Below are positions 42,516 to 50,797 of a DNA stretch of 64,000 nt, one piece after another. The first letter of the stretch is position 1; each line of letters begins with the position of its first letter. The notes under the pieces were generated by a model that ran no database searches, was not told the DNA's origin, and was given only the letters and a program-made list of their open reading frames with translations. Source of the stretch: JAUMBM01 sp964645715 (lineage in GTDB: Bacteria > Bacteroidota > Bacteroidia > Chitinophagales > Saprospiraceae); NCBI GenBank assembly GCA_964645715.1, contig CAZYAO010000008.1, positions 1 to 64,000 on the forward strand. Direction: 5' to 3'. The position numbers and the translations under genes are program-made.

Positions 42516-43596
42516 CTGAGTAGTCAACCATCGGACGCCTAAATTTTTGGTACGATTCATAGACGCGTGCTGCAAATTCATCTTTGGCGGTTAGCTCTGT
42601 AAGTACCTGCTTGCTGTAAGCGCGCAACTGCTCGAGTACGGGCGGCGGGAAATTTTTCACCACAACGCCTTTTTGCTTCAATTCAGCAAATGCCTGAGCA
42701 TTGGCTGCCTCCATGCGCGCCAGCGACCATATGTATGACTGTGCGGCAGCGGCATGCAGGATGGCCTGCAGATCTTCTGGCAGGCGGTTGTAGGCTTCCA
42801 GATTAATGATGTACTCCAGTGCGGTACCTGTTTCCTGCCAGCCGGGTGTATAATAGTAGCGGGCTATTTCGTGAAACCCCATGAGGGTATCGTGGTAAGG
42901 GCCTATCCACTCCGCTGCGTCGATGATGCCCCTTTCCAGACCGGTATACAGTTCGCTGCCCGCTAGCAGTACGGGACTACCGCCTGCTTTTTCCAGTACT
43001 TTGCCCCCAAGGCCGGGGATGCGCATCTTGAGCCCTTTGAGATCGGCAAGTGTCTCAATGGGCCTGTTGAACCAGCCTCCCATCTGTACACCTGTATTTC
43101 CACCCAATAAGGGTTTGATGTTGTGAGGCTTATACATTTCATCCCAGAGTTCCTGTCCGCCGCCAGTAATGATCCAGGACATGAGTTGCTGAGCATTCAT
43201 ACCGAAGGGAACAGAGGAGAACAGCGGGGCTGCGATGATTTTTCCAGCCCAATAATAAGAGGCACTACTAGCCATTTCTACTGCACCAGAGCGGACCACC
43301 TCAAAAGCTTCCAGCGGCGGTGCCAGTTCGCCGCCGCCATAGACGCGTATCTGTAGCCTGCCTGCAGACATTTTTGCAACAATATCGGCAAACAATTGAC
43401 AAGCCTCACCCATGATAGGGAAGTTTGGCGGCCAGGTTGTGGTCATTTTCCACGTATACGTAGGCGACTGACCGTTGTTGCTTTTAGCCGATGGGGCAGG
43501 GGAGGAGGGGCGGTCTGCACAGGCGCGCAACAGCAACGGCAGCCCCAGTGTGCCGGCGGCCAGGCCTTTGAAAAAAGTCTTTCTGCTTATCTTCAT
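42478..43596 (-). CDS. TRAP transporter solute-binding protein (DctP family), orphan
   Basis: A 372-residue extracytoplasmic binding protein. The signal SRKTFFKGLAAGTLGLPLLLRAC combines a Tat-like motif (one Arg replaced by Ser) with a possible lipobox. The mature part matches DctP/TakP: WPPNFPIMGEACQLFADIVAKMSAGRL, VQMGGWFNRPIETLADLKGLKMRIPGLGGKVL, DAAEWIGPYHD. Sequences of this type often bind 2-oxo acids or similar carboxylates. No DctQ/DctM membrane genes lie within the window. The 3' end overlaps the methyltransferase gene by 38 bp, tail to tail. Confidence 0.9.
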   Translation of the reverse strand: MKISRKTFFKGLAAGTLGLPLLLRACADRPSSPAPSAKSNNGQSPTYTWKMTTTWPPNFPIMGEACQLFADIVAKMSAGRLQIRVYGGGELAPPLEAFEVVRSGAVEMASSASYYWAGKIIAAPLFSSVPFGMNAQQLMSWIITGGGQELWDEMYKPHNIKPLLGGNTGVQMGGWFNRPIETLADLKGLKMRIPGLGGKVLEKAGGSPVLLAGSELYTGLERGIIDAAEWIGPYHDTLMGFHEIARYYYTPGWQETGTALEYIINLEAYNRLPEDLQAILHAAAAQSYIWSLARMEAANAQAFAELKQKGVVVKNFPPPVLEQLRAYSKQVLTELTAKDEFAARVYESYQKFRRPMVDYSAISEKMYYTALQ

Positions 43597-43664
43597 AGCA
43601 CGGCAATAATTGAATCACTCAGACTGCAATGATACTAAAAAGCAGGGACGATGGAATAGTTTTT

Positions 43665-44552
43665 CTATGCCGAGAGCCAGTCAATTCCTTTCCGTAGTAG
43701 TTTGAGTGTAGCCGCTTCAGCACTGTCTTCGGCTGGTTGATGGTTGTAAATCCAGTTGGCTTGCGGTGGCAGGCTCATGAGTATGCTCTCGGTGCGGCCG
43801 TCTGTTTCGAGTCCGAAGCGGGTGCCTCTGTCCCACACGAGATTGAATTCGACATAGCGACCTCTGCGCAAGTATTGCCATTCTTTCTGTGCGGCAGAAA
43901 AAGGAAGGTCGGCTTTGCTGGTCAGCAGCTGGCAGTAAGTGGGGGCAAATACGCGGCCTACGTCCATTACAAATGCATGTATTTGTTCTCGGCTGAGTCC
44001 TGATTCTTCGTTGAGCCTGTCAAAAAAAATGCCACCCACGCCTCGGGTCTCCTGTCGGTGTGCCAGGAAAAAATAGTCGTCGGCCCAGTTTTTGAATCGG
44101 GGGTAGAAGTCCGGGTGATGTGTTTGGCAAACTTGTAGCAGTTGCTGGTGAAACCAGCGTGCTTCTGCCGTGTCAATGTAATGCGGCGTCAGATCTATGC
44201 CGCCGCCGTACCACCATTGTCCGCTGCCCGTTTCAAAGTAGCGCACATTCATGTGTATGATGGGTGCCAATGGATTGACGGGGTGCATGACGATGGATAC
44301 ACCCGTAGCGAAGAAGCTCCCGGCTTCAATGCCAAGTGCTTTGGCTGCCTGCGGATTAAGTTCGCCCCAGACGGCCGAGAAGTTGACGCCACCCTTCTCC
44401 ACGCGCTTACCTTCCAGGATACGCGTTCTGCCACCACCTCCACCGGGGCGTTCCCACGAGTCTTCCCTGAAGGTGCCTTGTCCGTCAGCTTGGCTTATCT
44501 GCTGGCAGATGTCGTCCTGCAGGGTCATGAATGATGCTTGTACTGCCGTCAT
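43665..44552 (-). CDS. hemF: Oxygen-dependent coproporphyrinogen III oxidase
   Basis: 295 residues. It decarboxylates two propionates of coproporphyrinogen III with O2 in heme synthesis. Diagnostic segments: WERPGGGGGRTRILEG, EKGGVNFSAVWG, NVRYFETGSGQWWYGGGIDLTPHYI, GVGGIFFDRLNE, RRGRYVEFNLVWDRGTRFGLETDGRTESILMSLPP. It is highly conserved and full length, which implies an aerobic lifestyle. It is monocistronic. Confidence 0.98.
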   Translation of the reverse strand: MTAVQASFMTLQDDICQQISQADGQGTFREDSWERPGGGGGRTRILEGKRVEKGGVNFSAVWGELNPQAAKALGIEAGSFFATGVSIVMHPVNPLAPIIHMNVRYFETGSGQWWYGGGIDLTPHYIDTAEARWFHQQLLQVCQTHHPDFYPRFKNWADDYFFLAHRQETRGVGGIFFDRLNEESGLSREQIHAFVMDVGRVFAPTYCQLLTSKADLPFSAAQKEWQYLRRGRYVEFNLVWDRGTRFGLETDGRTESILMSLPPQANWIYNHQPAEDSAEAATLKLLRKGIDWLSA

Positions 44553-44967
44553 GTGAGCTGGTTTTTGTGTGCGAAAGTAGGAAAAGCTTATCGTTTGTAC
44601 GGGTTTTGGTGGGTGAGAATTGCTAAAGGGAAGTAAGGTGCTTGTTTTTCTGTTAAAAAATTTTACTCATTCAAAAATTTCTTACAATTATTTTATTATC
44701 AAAAATATTTATCATCTCCACACAGAGGGCAGGGGCTTACCTTTGCAGCCAAGGCAGCTGGTCAAAGAGGCATCAAAGAGTCTTTCTGAGGAATCAGCGG
44801 TTACCTTTGCGGTACAGGCGGGCTGTTGTGTGAGCCAATCCAGCCGAAAGCAGGTGAATCTGTATTGGATTAATGCGCAAAAATTGCTAACAGTTGCACC
44901 GCCCCAAAGGAAGGCATCAATGACCCATCTTAATAAAGCAAGCTGTTTTCCGTAAAAAACTGAACAC
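44553..44967. other. 415-bp intergenic region with two -7-like sites
   Basis: No convincing gene. Short frames of 111 and 102 residues exist on the two strands but lack family features. Two exact -7 boxes TACCTTTG (44738-44745, 44802-44809) suggest that the phosphorylase gene has a long leader of about 150-220 nt. The leader fits no riboswitch class I know. Confidence 0.55.
44738..44809 (+). promoter_or_regulatory. Tandem -7 boxes upstream of the nucleoside phosphorylase gene
   Basis: TACCTTTG occurs at 44738-44745 and 44802-44809, 64 bp apart, each within TTACCTTTGC. Neither has a clear -33 TTG. They are possible alternative starts for the downstream gene. Confidence 0.45.
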
Positions 44968-45864
44968 ATGAACGCAGGGTTTTCACCGTCAGAGCTGGTT
45001 ATCAACCCCGATGGCAGCATTTATCACCTTCACTTACAAGCAGACCAGCTCGCTGATTGGGTAATCACTGTTGGCGATCCCGACAGGGTAGGGGCTGTAA
45101 GCAGGCATTTTGACCGAATTGATACACGGGTACAAAAGCGGGAATTTGTTACGCATACCGGTGAGTTGGGCAACAAGCGCATAACGGTTATTTCAACAGG
45201 CATAGGCCCTGACAATATCGATATTGTACTGAACGAACTGGATGCACTTGCCAACATAGACTTACAACAGCGAATTGTCCGCCCCGCACACCGCCGGCTG
45301 CACTTCATCCGCCTCGGCACATCAGGAAGTTTGCAGCCTGACATTGAAGTCGGCAGTCTGGTATTTTCTGCCTATGGACTTGGTCTTGACAACCTGATGA
45401 GCTACTACCAGTGGCAGACAGAAAATGATGCAGCGGCACTACTCCGGGCGTTTCGGCAATTTGTCGAACAGGAAAAGCTTCCGCTGCCGGTCAGTATGCA
45501 TGCTCCCTATGCCGTTGAAGCTGACGAGAGGCTGCTGAACGCCCTGTCGGCAGAAGACCGACGGGGAATAACAGTAACAGCACCCGGATTTTATGCCCCT
45601 CAAGGCAGGCAACTACGCGCGCCCGGCCGGCTGACCGCTGCAGACATGCACAAGTTGGCTGATTTTGGCTTTGGGTCGCTGGCCGTCACCAATCTGGAGA
45701 TGGAGACATCTGCCATTTACGGCCTTGCGCAACTCATGGGACATGCTGCTCTCTCCTGCAATGTCATACTGGCAGGTCGCCGAAAGGGACAATTTAGCAC
45801 CAATCCCCAGCAAGCAGTGGACAACATGATAACCACCATGCTAACGAGAATGAGTGAACTGTAA
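44968..45864 (+). CDS. Nucleoside phosphorylase (uridine phosphorylase-like)
   Basis: A 298-residue PNP/UDP family phosphorylase that splits a nucleoside with phosphate. Motifs: VITVGDPDRVGAVSRHFD, KREFVTHTGELGNKRITVISTGIGPDNIDIVLNELDAL, LHFIRLGTSGSLQPDIEVGS, TNLEMETSAIYGLAQLMGH and the NPQQAVDNMI tail. The EMETSAIY motif holds the ribose-binding Glu and Met. Uridine is the likeliest substrate by overall pattern, but purine specificity cannot be excluded. It follows a long leader. Confidence 0.92.
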   Translation: MNAGFSPSELVINPDGSIYHLHLQADQLADWVITVGDPDRVGAVSRHFDRIDTRVQKREFVTHTGELGNKRITVISTGIGPDNIDIVLNELDALANIDLQQRIVRPAHRRLHFIRLGTSGSLQPDIEVGSLVFSAYGLGLDNLMSYYQWQTENDAAALLRAFRQFVEQEKLPLPVSMHAPYAVEADERLLNALSAEDRRGITVTAPGFYAPQGRQLRAPGRLTAADMHKLADFGFGSLAVTNLEMETSAIYGLAQLMGHAALSCNVILAGRRKGQFSTNPQQAVDNMITTMLTRMSEL

Positions 45865-45869
45865 GCTAA

Positions 45870-46190
45870 TCAGTCTGGCTGGATACCTGTTGCGGCATGT
45901 ATCCACTGCTCATAGGCTGCATTGGCTGCGACTGTAAGTTGTATGATGCAGGGAATCTCATAGGGGTGTAATGCTTCAATATGCTGGCTTGCCTTTTCAG
46001 CCAGCTGTTGAGGTGTCTTGTAAATAGCAACCCACTCTTTCTCACGGGCAACCTGAGCCAACCACAGGTACTCGCTGCTCATTGGAAAGTAGTTGGCACA
46101 GGCAATGAGTTTACCTGCCAGCAATGACTGACCAATGCGGCGAGCAGTAGCCTCATCCGGATGTGTGGTATACAGGATGGTGAAAGCCAT
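45870..46190 (-). CDS. cutA: CutA divalent-cation tolerance protein
   Basis: 106 residues, full length. Pattern: ILYTTHPDEATARRIGQSLLAGKLIACANYFPMSSEYLW, EWVAIYKTPQQLAEKASQHIEALHPYEIPCIIQL. It is a trimeric ferredoxin-like protein associated with copper tolerance; its exact biochemical role is unsettled. It is convergent with the phosphorylase gene (5 bp gap) and divergent from the membrane protein at 46422. Confidence 0.96.
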   Translation of the reverse strand: MAFTILYTTHPDEATARRIGQSLLAGKLIACANYFPMSSEYLWLAQVAREKEWVAIYKTPQQLAEKASQHIEALHPYEIPCIIQLTVAANAAYEQWIHAATGIQPD

Positions 46191-46356
46191 AGCGTAGAAT
46201 TATTGTGTAAATGTAAAAAACCTCTTGTTCGCTTGTGCAATAATATAACGAATGAGTTTACTCAATAAGCTATACTACCGGAATGCGCAAATGTTCTGCG
46301 TGAATAGGCGTACGTTTTCATCACACGCCACGCCCTCAATCGTCTGTATTAATAAT

Positions 46357-46368
46357 CCTGTATACAGG
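46357..46368. promoter_or_regulatory. Perfect 12-bp palindrome CCTGTATACAGG
   Basis: It lies in the 231-bp divergent region between cutA and the membrane protein gene, 54 bp before the latter's ATG. It is a possible operator; no partner regulator is identified. Confidence 0.35.
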
Positions 46369-46421
46369 CTAATCACGGGCAAAAAAGCGTTTTCCTTTTT
46401 ATTACAGATATTCTGCCGGTT

Positions 46422-47312
46422 ATGCGTGAAAAAATAGAAGTTCCCTATGTTGTTCTTTTGCGACTTGCCAGCAGTGCTGTTTTTGCAGGCAGGGCGTGGC
46501 AGATGCTGTACTGGGATATACCTATACGATCGCTGCTATGGGATGAAGAGCTCATGCGTCCCCTTATCAGCGGCTGGCCCCTGCACATAGCTTGGCGCGA
46601 CTGGGCGGGTTCTGCGGCCGTTGACCACTCCATTGCGTTGGGTGTTCAGCTCATGGGGCTGGTGCTGGCCGTGGCGGCCATTACTTGCTGGCTCCCACTG
46701 GTCGGGCGAACAATCCGGCAGCTGCTACTGGCAGTAGCGGGGCTACTATTGGTATTGTTAGCCCTGCTGTACACCAAGGAAAAATTTATGCATGCCGGAC
46801 AGTTCTTTGAGTACAGCCTTCAATTTGGAACCGTCTTTATACTTCTTTGGATAGTGCAAAAGGAATATCTATCCAGTAAGGCACAATACCTAACACGCAT
46901 TGCTATTGCCCTTACCTTTGCCTGTCACGGCCTGTACGCGGCTGGTTACTATCCCGTACCAGGTGGATTCATCAGTATGGTGATGGCGGGACTTGGACTC
47001 AGTCAGGCCGATGCCCTGCAATTTCTGTACTTAGCAGGGATAGCCGATTTTGTAGCCGCAGGCCTGCTGCTGTTGCCCTGGAAAACCGCCTGGCTAGCCG
47101 GCCTTGTGTACACAGTTGCCTGGGGATTGCTGACGACACTGGCAAGGTTGTGGTCCAACTACTGGATTAGCGACTGGGAGATGATGCTCATCTATTGGCT
47201 GCACGAGTTTGTGTATCGCCTTCCCCATTTTCTAATCCCGCTGTGGTTGCTTCTCCTGTATAGACAGGAAGACACACAATATCAGACTAGGACTCCTGAA
47301 ACTGCAGCCTGA
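46422..47312 (+). CDS. Polytopic membrane protein (unknown)
   Basis: 296 residues with about seven transmembrane helices (IALGVQLMGLVLAVAAITCWLP, LLLAVAGLLLVLLALLYT, IAGIADFVAAGLLLL-type helices). Conserved-looking loops include HAGQFFEYSLQFGTVF, HGLYAAGYYPVPGGFI and YWLHEFVYRLPHF. I do not recognise a named family; the layout recalls DoxX/DoxD-like proteins but no signature settles it. Its 3' end overlaps the convergent ABC exporter gene by 26 bp. The function is unknown. Confidence 0.75.
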   Translation: MREKIEVPYVVLLRLASSAVFAGRAWQMLYWDIPIRSLLWDEELMRPLISGWPLHIAWRDWAGSAAVDHSIALGVQLMGLVLAVAAITCWLPLVGRTIRQLLLAVAGLLLVLLALLYTKEKFMHAGQFFEYSLQFGTVFILLWIVQKEYLSSKAQYLTRIAIALTFACHGLYAAGYYPVPGGFISMVMAGLGLSQADALQFLYLAGIADFVAAGLLLLPWKTAWLAGLVYTVAWGLLTTLARLWSNYWISDWEMMLIYWLHEFVYRLPHFLIPLWLLLLYRQEDTQYQTRTPETAA

Positions 47313-49119
47313 GCAGCGTACTATAGGCCCCGTCGGGGATCGCAGAAAGCTGTTCATGCGTACCGGACTCAATGATTTTTCCCTTATCAATGACATGAAT
47401 AACATCCACCTCGCGGATGGTACTCAGCCGGTGAGCCACAATTATAGAAGTACGCCCCTCCATAAGTACATTGAGCGCGTCCTGCACCACCTTTTCACTC
47501 TCTGCATCCAGACTGGAAGTAGCCTCATCCAGCAGCAGAATGGCCGGATCCTTCAAAATAGCCCGGGCAATAGCGATACGCTGGCGCTGACCGCCACTCA
47601 ACTTTATGCCGCGTTCGCCCACAAGCGTATCAAATTTTTCAGGAAAACCATCAATGAACTCCCAGGCGTTAGCCTTTCGGGCAGCCGCTTCGATCTCGGC
47701 CTCCGAGGCATCAGGTTTCCCGTAACGAATATTTTCTTTGATAGTACCACCAAACAGCAGAACTTCCTGCGGTACGATCGCCATATTCTGCCGAAGCTCA
47801 TTGAGTTCAAACGACTGCAGCGGCTGGTCATCAACCCGTATCGTGCCGCGCTCTACCGCATAGAAGCGCAGCAACAAAGCCACGATGGTTGACTTTCCGC
47901 TTCCGCTGGCACCCACCAGTGCGATTCGCTGGCCAGGCTGAATGGTAAAATCTATCCCCTTGAGTACAGCTACATCCGGACGGGTAGGGTAGGAGAAGTG
48001 GACTCCTTCATAAGTGATTTTGCCAGCTAATCTTCGCTGATTGCGTTGACTATCCGGCGCTATTGACAACTCGGAAGGAAGGTGAAGGATCTCTACAATA
48101 CGCTCTGTTGCCCCTACTGCAGCAACAATCTCTGTGTAAAAAGTACCCAAGGTGGCAATTGATCCACCGATAATACCCGTGAAAACCACAAAATCAACTA
48201 ATTCACCCTCCAGCATATCCCCCTGCTGCACCATGATAGCAGCGCGCCACATGATAAAAAACAATGCACCGAACATCACAAAAATAATGAACGCAGCAAA
48301 CAGTCCGCGCATCTGTGCCGCCTTCAGCGAGGTGCGGACAGCCGAAGTCAGACTTTTGACATAGCGCTGACGTTCAAACCACTCATTGGTGTAGGCCTTC
48401 ACCGTCTGGATAGACTGTATCGTTTCCTCTACGACCACATTCGACTGAGCCAGTTCGTCCTGCCGTCCTTTGGAAAGCTTGCGAATGTAGCGGCCAAAGT
48501 ACATAGCCACAACCACCACCAAGGGGAAAGTGGCCAGCATCGTAAGCGCCAACCGGGGCATGGAGAATACAATGATACCCACGCCCCCCAGCAGTACGAT
48601 CAGCTGCCGGATAAACTCTGCCAGGGTGATGCTAAAAATCCCCTGTACCTGCGTAACATCATTGGTCAGGCGACTCGACAACTCCCCGGACCGTCGCTCT
48701 TCAAAAAAAGTAATGGGCAGGCTGATCAGTTTCTCGTACAAGTCTGTGCGCAACAAAGCCATGCTTTTCTCACTCACCAATGCAAACAGTTGTACCCTGA
48801 AGTACGACATGACACTCTGCACCCCCAAAAGCACCAGCAACAATAAAAAAAGCTGATTGAGCGAGAGATTGTAGGAAGACTTGTTGGAGATAACGTTGAA
48901 AATCTCGCCAGGCACCTTCATTATCGCCAAAAATACCAGACTCCCGGCAGCCAGAAAGAACATTCCCAGCAGGAAAGACCATTTGAAAGGCAGCACATAG
49001 CGAAATACCTCTATTGCCTTCCGGAGGCCGTCCTTACTCAGCTTGGCCTTGCCCTGGACTGTCGACTCTTCCCCCTGTTTGTCCGGTGAAGCTGCTGGTT
49101 GATGGTTGTTTGATGCCAT
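47287..49119 (-). CDS. ABC exporter, MsbA/BmrA-like half transporter
   Basis: 610 residues: a cytoplasmic N-terminal tail, six transmembrane helices (about 45-350), then a nucleotide-binding domain with Walker A GASGSGKST, Q-loop VPQEVLLFGG, signature LSGGQRQRIAIAR, Walker B ILLLDEATSSLD and the H-loop VAHRLST. It is a homodimeric exporter. Lipid-flippase or multidrug roles are both possible; MsbA-like lipid A transport is plausible in a bacterium that makes heptose-LPS. Its promoter region holds a repeated TTGCGCA motif. Confidence 0.94.
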   Translation of the reverse strand: MASNNHQPAASPDKQGEESTVQGKAKLSKDGLRKAIEVFRYVLPFKWSFLLGMFFLAAGSLVFLAIMKVPGEIFNVISNKSSYNLSLNQLFLLLLVLLGVQSVMSYFRVQLFALVSEKSMALLRTDLYEKLISLPITFFEERRSGELSSRLTNDVTQVQGIFSITLAEFIRQLIVLLGGVGIIVFSMPRLALTMLATFPLVVVVAMYFGRYIRKLSKGRQDELAQSNVVVEETIQSIQTVKAYTNEWFERQRYVKSLTSAVRTSLKAAQMRGLFAAFIIFVMFGALFFIMWRAAIMVQQGDMLEGELVDFVVFTGIIGGSIATLGTFYTEIVAAVGATERIVEILHLPSELSIAPDSQRNQRRLAGKITYEGVHFSYPTRPDVAVLKGIDFTIQPGQRIALVGASGSGKSTIVALLLRFYAVERGTIRVDDQPLQSFELNELRQNMAIVPQEVLLFGGTIKENIRYGKPDASEAEIEAAARKANAWEFIDGFPEKFDTLVGERGIKLSGGQRQRIAIARAILKDPAILLLDEATSSLDAESEKVVQDALNVLMEGRTSIIVAHRLSTIREVDVIHVIDKGKIIESGTHEQLSAIPDGAYSTLLRLQFQES

Positions 49120-49152
49120 AAGAAGATTGCCAAATGTGGTAATTCAGCTAAA

Positions 49153-49193
49153 TTGCGCAAATTTTGCGCAGCCTGCTAACTTGCGCAAAGGTA
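49153..49193 (-). promoter_or_regulatory. ABC exporter promoter with three TTGCGCA copies
   Basis: The exact -7 box TACCTTTG lies at 49186-49193 on the minus strand. TTGCGCAA occurs at 49153-49160 and 49181-49188 and TTGCGCAG at 49164-49171; the copy at 49181 overlaps the -7 box, and the others lie between it and the ATG. This is a possible repressor site cluster. Confidence 0.6.
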
Positions 49194-49340
49194 AGGCTTA
49201 TTATTTGTTGAATAACATTCGGCAGACAAACAGGTTGACCTGTTTCGATGTTGCTTCTCAGATTTAGCTGTCAGTGAGTGCAGTAGTACAGCGGTGGCAG
49301 CCAGGCGATCAAACTAAATGATTACTATTTTTACAATCTC

Positions 49341-50237
49341 ATGAAAAAACTTCTTGTATTTTTTTATCTGTGGACACTTCAAGCAAGCGCTTACCTGCCT
49401 GCGCAACAGGCCGAGCTGGGCGTTTTGCTGGGCGGCGGCTTTTACAGCGGTGACCTTTCACCCAAGGAATTTGGCATTTACTTTACAGAAATAAAACCCG
49501 CACTGGGTCTGTTTTACCGATTCAACACCCGCGGCCCGCTCAGTTTGCGAGCCGCTTTGTCACGTACAGGGCTCGAAGCCGACGATCGCCGCCGCACCGG
49601 ATTTGAGGATCGCATGTTCAATTTTCGAACCACTGTCACCGAACTGGCCCTGACGGCAGAATGGAAGTTGTTTACGACAGGCAGTGCACGCGGATGGCAG
49701 CTATCCCCCTTCCTGTTCGGCGGCGGCGGTGTATACCGCTTCAATCCCGAAGTACTTTTTGACGGTCAGTGGATAGCCGTGCAGCCGCTGGGTACAGAGG
49801 GGCAGGGGCTGCCGGGCTATGCAGCACCTTATGCACTCACCCAGTGGCAATTGCCGCTGGGAATGGGCGTACAGCTTCGTTACCGCCGGCAAATGACCAT
49901 TACGCTGGAGCTGGGTGGCCGCCGCCTGTTTACGGATCATCTCGATGATGTGAGCGGCGCAGTCGTCCGCTACACAGATATCCTCAACGGCAACGGTGCG
50001 CTGGCCGCCCAAATCAGCAGGCCAGTGGTTTTCAATCCCGATAGAGACCTAACTTATAGAAGAGGCGGAGACCAAGTGGACTGGTATTACATTGGCGGCA
50101 TCACTTTTGCCTTTCCNNNNNNNNNNNNNNNNNNNNNNNNNNNNNNNNNNNNNNNNNNNNNNNNNNNNNNNNNNNNNNNNNNNNNNNNNNNNNNNNNNNN
50201 NNNNNNNNNNNNNNNNGCTGCCAAAGAATATGATTAA
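49341..50237 (+). CDS. DUF6089 (PorG-like) outer-membrane beta-barrel protein, 3' end across a real gap
   Basis: About 258 residues are readable before the N run. A signal peptide (LLVFFYLWTLQASAYLPAQ) is followed by beta-barrel strands with the DUF6089 pattern (AELGVLLGGGFYSGDLSP, KPALGLFYRFNTRGPLSLRAALSR, LSPFLFGGGGVYRFNPE, QLRYRRQMTITLELGGRRLFTDHLDDVSG, DWYYIGGITFAF). The family includes PorG-like T9SS-associated proteins in some annotations; that link is tentative here. After the gap the frame with AAKEYD and a stop at 50235-50237 is one option, and another frame stays open to 50301, so the C-terminus is uncertain. Confidence 0.8.
   Translation: MKKLLVFFYLWTLQASAYLPAQQAELGVLLGGGFYSGDLSPKEFGIYFTEIKPALGLFYRFNTRGPLSLRAALSRTGLEADDRRRTGFEDRMFNFRTTVTELALTAEWKLFTTGSARGWQLSPFLFGGGGVYRFNPEVLFDGQWIAVQPLGTEGQGLPGYAAPYALTQWQLPLGMGVQLRYRRQMTITLELGGRRLFTDHLDDVSGAVVRYTDILNGNGALAAQISRPVVFNPDRDLTYRRGGDQVDWYYIGGITFAFXXXXXXXXXXXXXXXXXXXXXXXXXXXXXXXXXXAAKEYD
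50117..50216. other. Assembly gap (100 N), apparently real
   Basis: Unlike the other two gaps, the flanks do not overlap, so the missing length is unknown. It cuts the last codons of the DUF6089 gene. Just after the gap are T- and A-runs (about 50240-50268) that may have broken the assembly. Confidence 0.85.
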
Positions 50238-50288
50238 AATCCTTTTGGCTTTTTTAAAAAAAACACCCAAACAGGCACCTAGAAGCCA

Positions 50289-50318
50289 TTTGCCTTTGTA
50301 AATTTAATGTTAACTTTG
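50289..50318 (+). promoter_or_regulatory. Promoter of the pseudo-LMW-PTP gene
   Basis: TTTG at 50289-50292, an 18-nt spacer and an exact -7 box TAACTTTG at 50311-50318, 24 bp before the ATG at 50342. A good two-box match. Confidence 0.65.
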
Positions 50319-50341
50319 CTGCGCACCATTGTGAGGAACGT

Positions 50342-50794
50342 ATGAAACGAGTGCTGATTGTTAGTCCCAACCACCATTGTCAGGCGCATATGGCCTTGGG
50401 GTACCTGAATTTTTTTGCGGCCAACCTGGCACAAGGAGTGAGTTTCGTTCCTTTATCCACCTGCCGGTCAGAAGTTGTTCAGGTGATGCACGAAGACAAT
50501 ATTGATATCAGCAGGCAGGCACCGGGTCCGTTGGATACACTCGAAAACGTCGCCGCTACTGCTTTTGATTTTTTGATAACCATTGTCGACGACCAAGTAT
50601 CCACGCTGGAAGAACCTGCACTCCCGGCCGACCAGCGTCTTCGCTATTACATTCCTGGCCCTGACTTCTACGGTGGTGGCATTGAGGGGATGCGCGAAAT
50701 GCGGGAGAGTATCAAGAAAGCGCTGCTGCGATTTATCGGCCAGCACCTGATACCGGCGCCGCCTGCGCCAGTTGAACAACCTGAATACCTGTAG
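50342..50794 (+). CDS. Catalytically degenerate LMW phosphatase / ArsC-like protein
   Basis: 150 residues with the low-molecular-weight phosphatase/arsenate reductase fold. The P-loop, normally C-T-G-N-S-C-R-S, reads SPNHHCQA at residues 8-15: the nucleophilic Cys is Ser8 and the phosphate-binding Arg is Gln14. The VMHEDNIDISRQ segment and the FDFLITIVDD region align with the ArsC motifs (D-I-S-x and VVTLCSDAD), but the resolving Cys is absent. It is therefore probably a non-enzymatic binding or regulatory protein. It has its own promoter and ends 3 bp from the convergent glpK stop. The Pro-rich tail is unusual. Confidence 0.78.
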   Translation: MKRVLIVSPNHHCQAHMALGYLNFFAANLAQGVSFVPLSTCRSEVVQVMHEDNIDISRQAPGPLDTLENVAATAFDFLITIVDDQVSTLEEPALPADQRLRYYIPGPDFYGGGIEGMREMRESIKKALLRFIGQHLIPAPPAPVEQPEYL

Positions 50795-50797
50795 CCG

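Noticed and set aside
44620..44955. Possible 111-residue protein before the nucleoside phosphorylase gene
   Set aside because: The composition is unlike a real protein, no domain is recognisable, and two promoter-like boxes lie inside it. More likely leader sequence.
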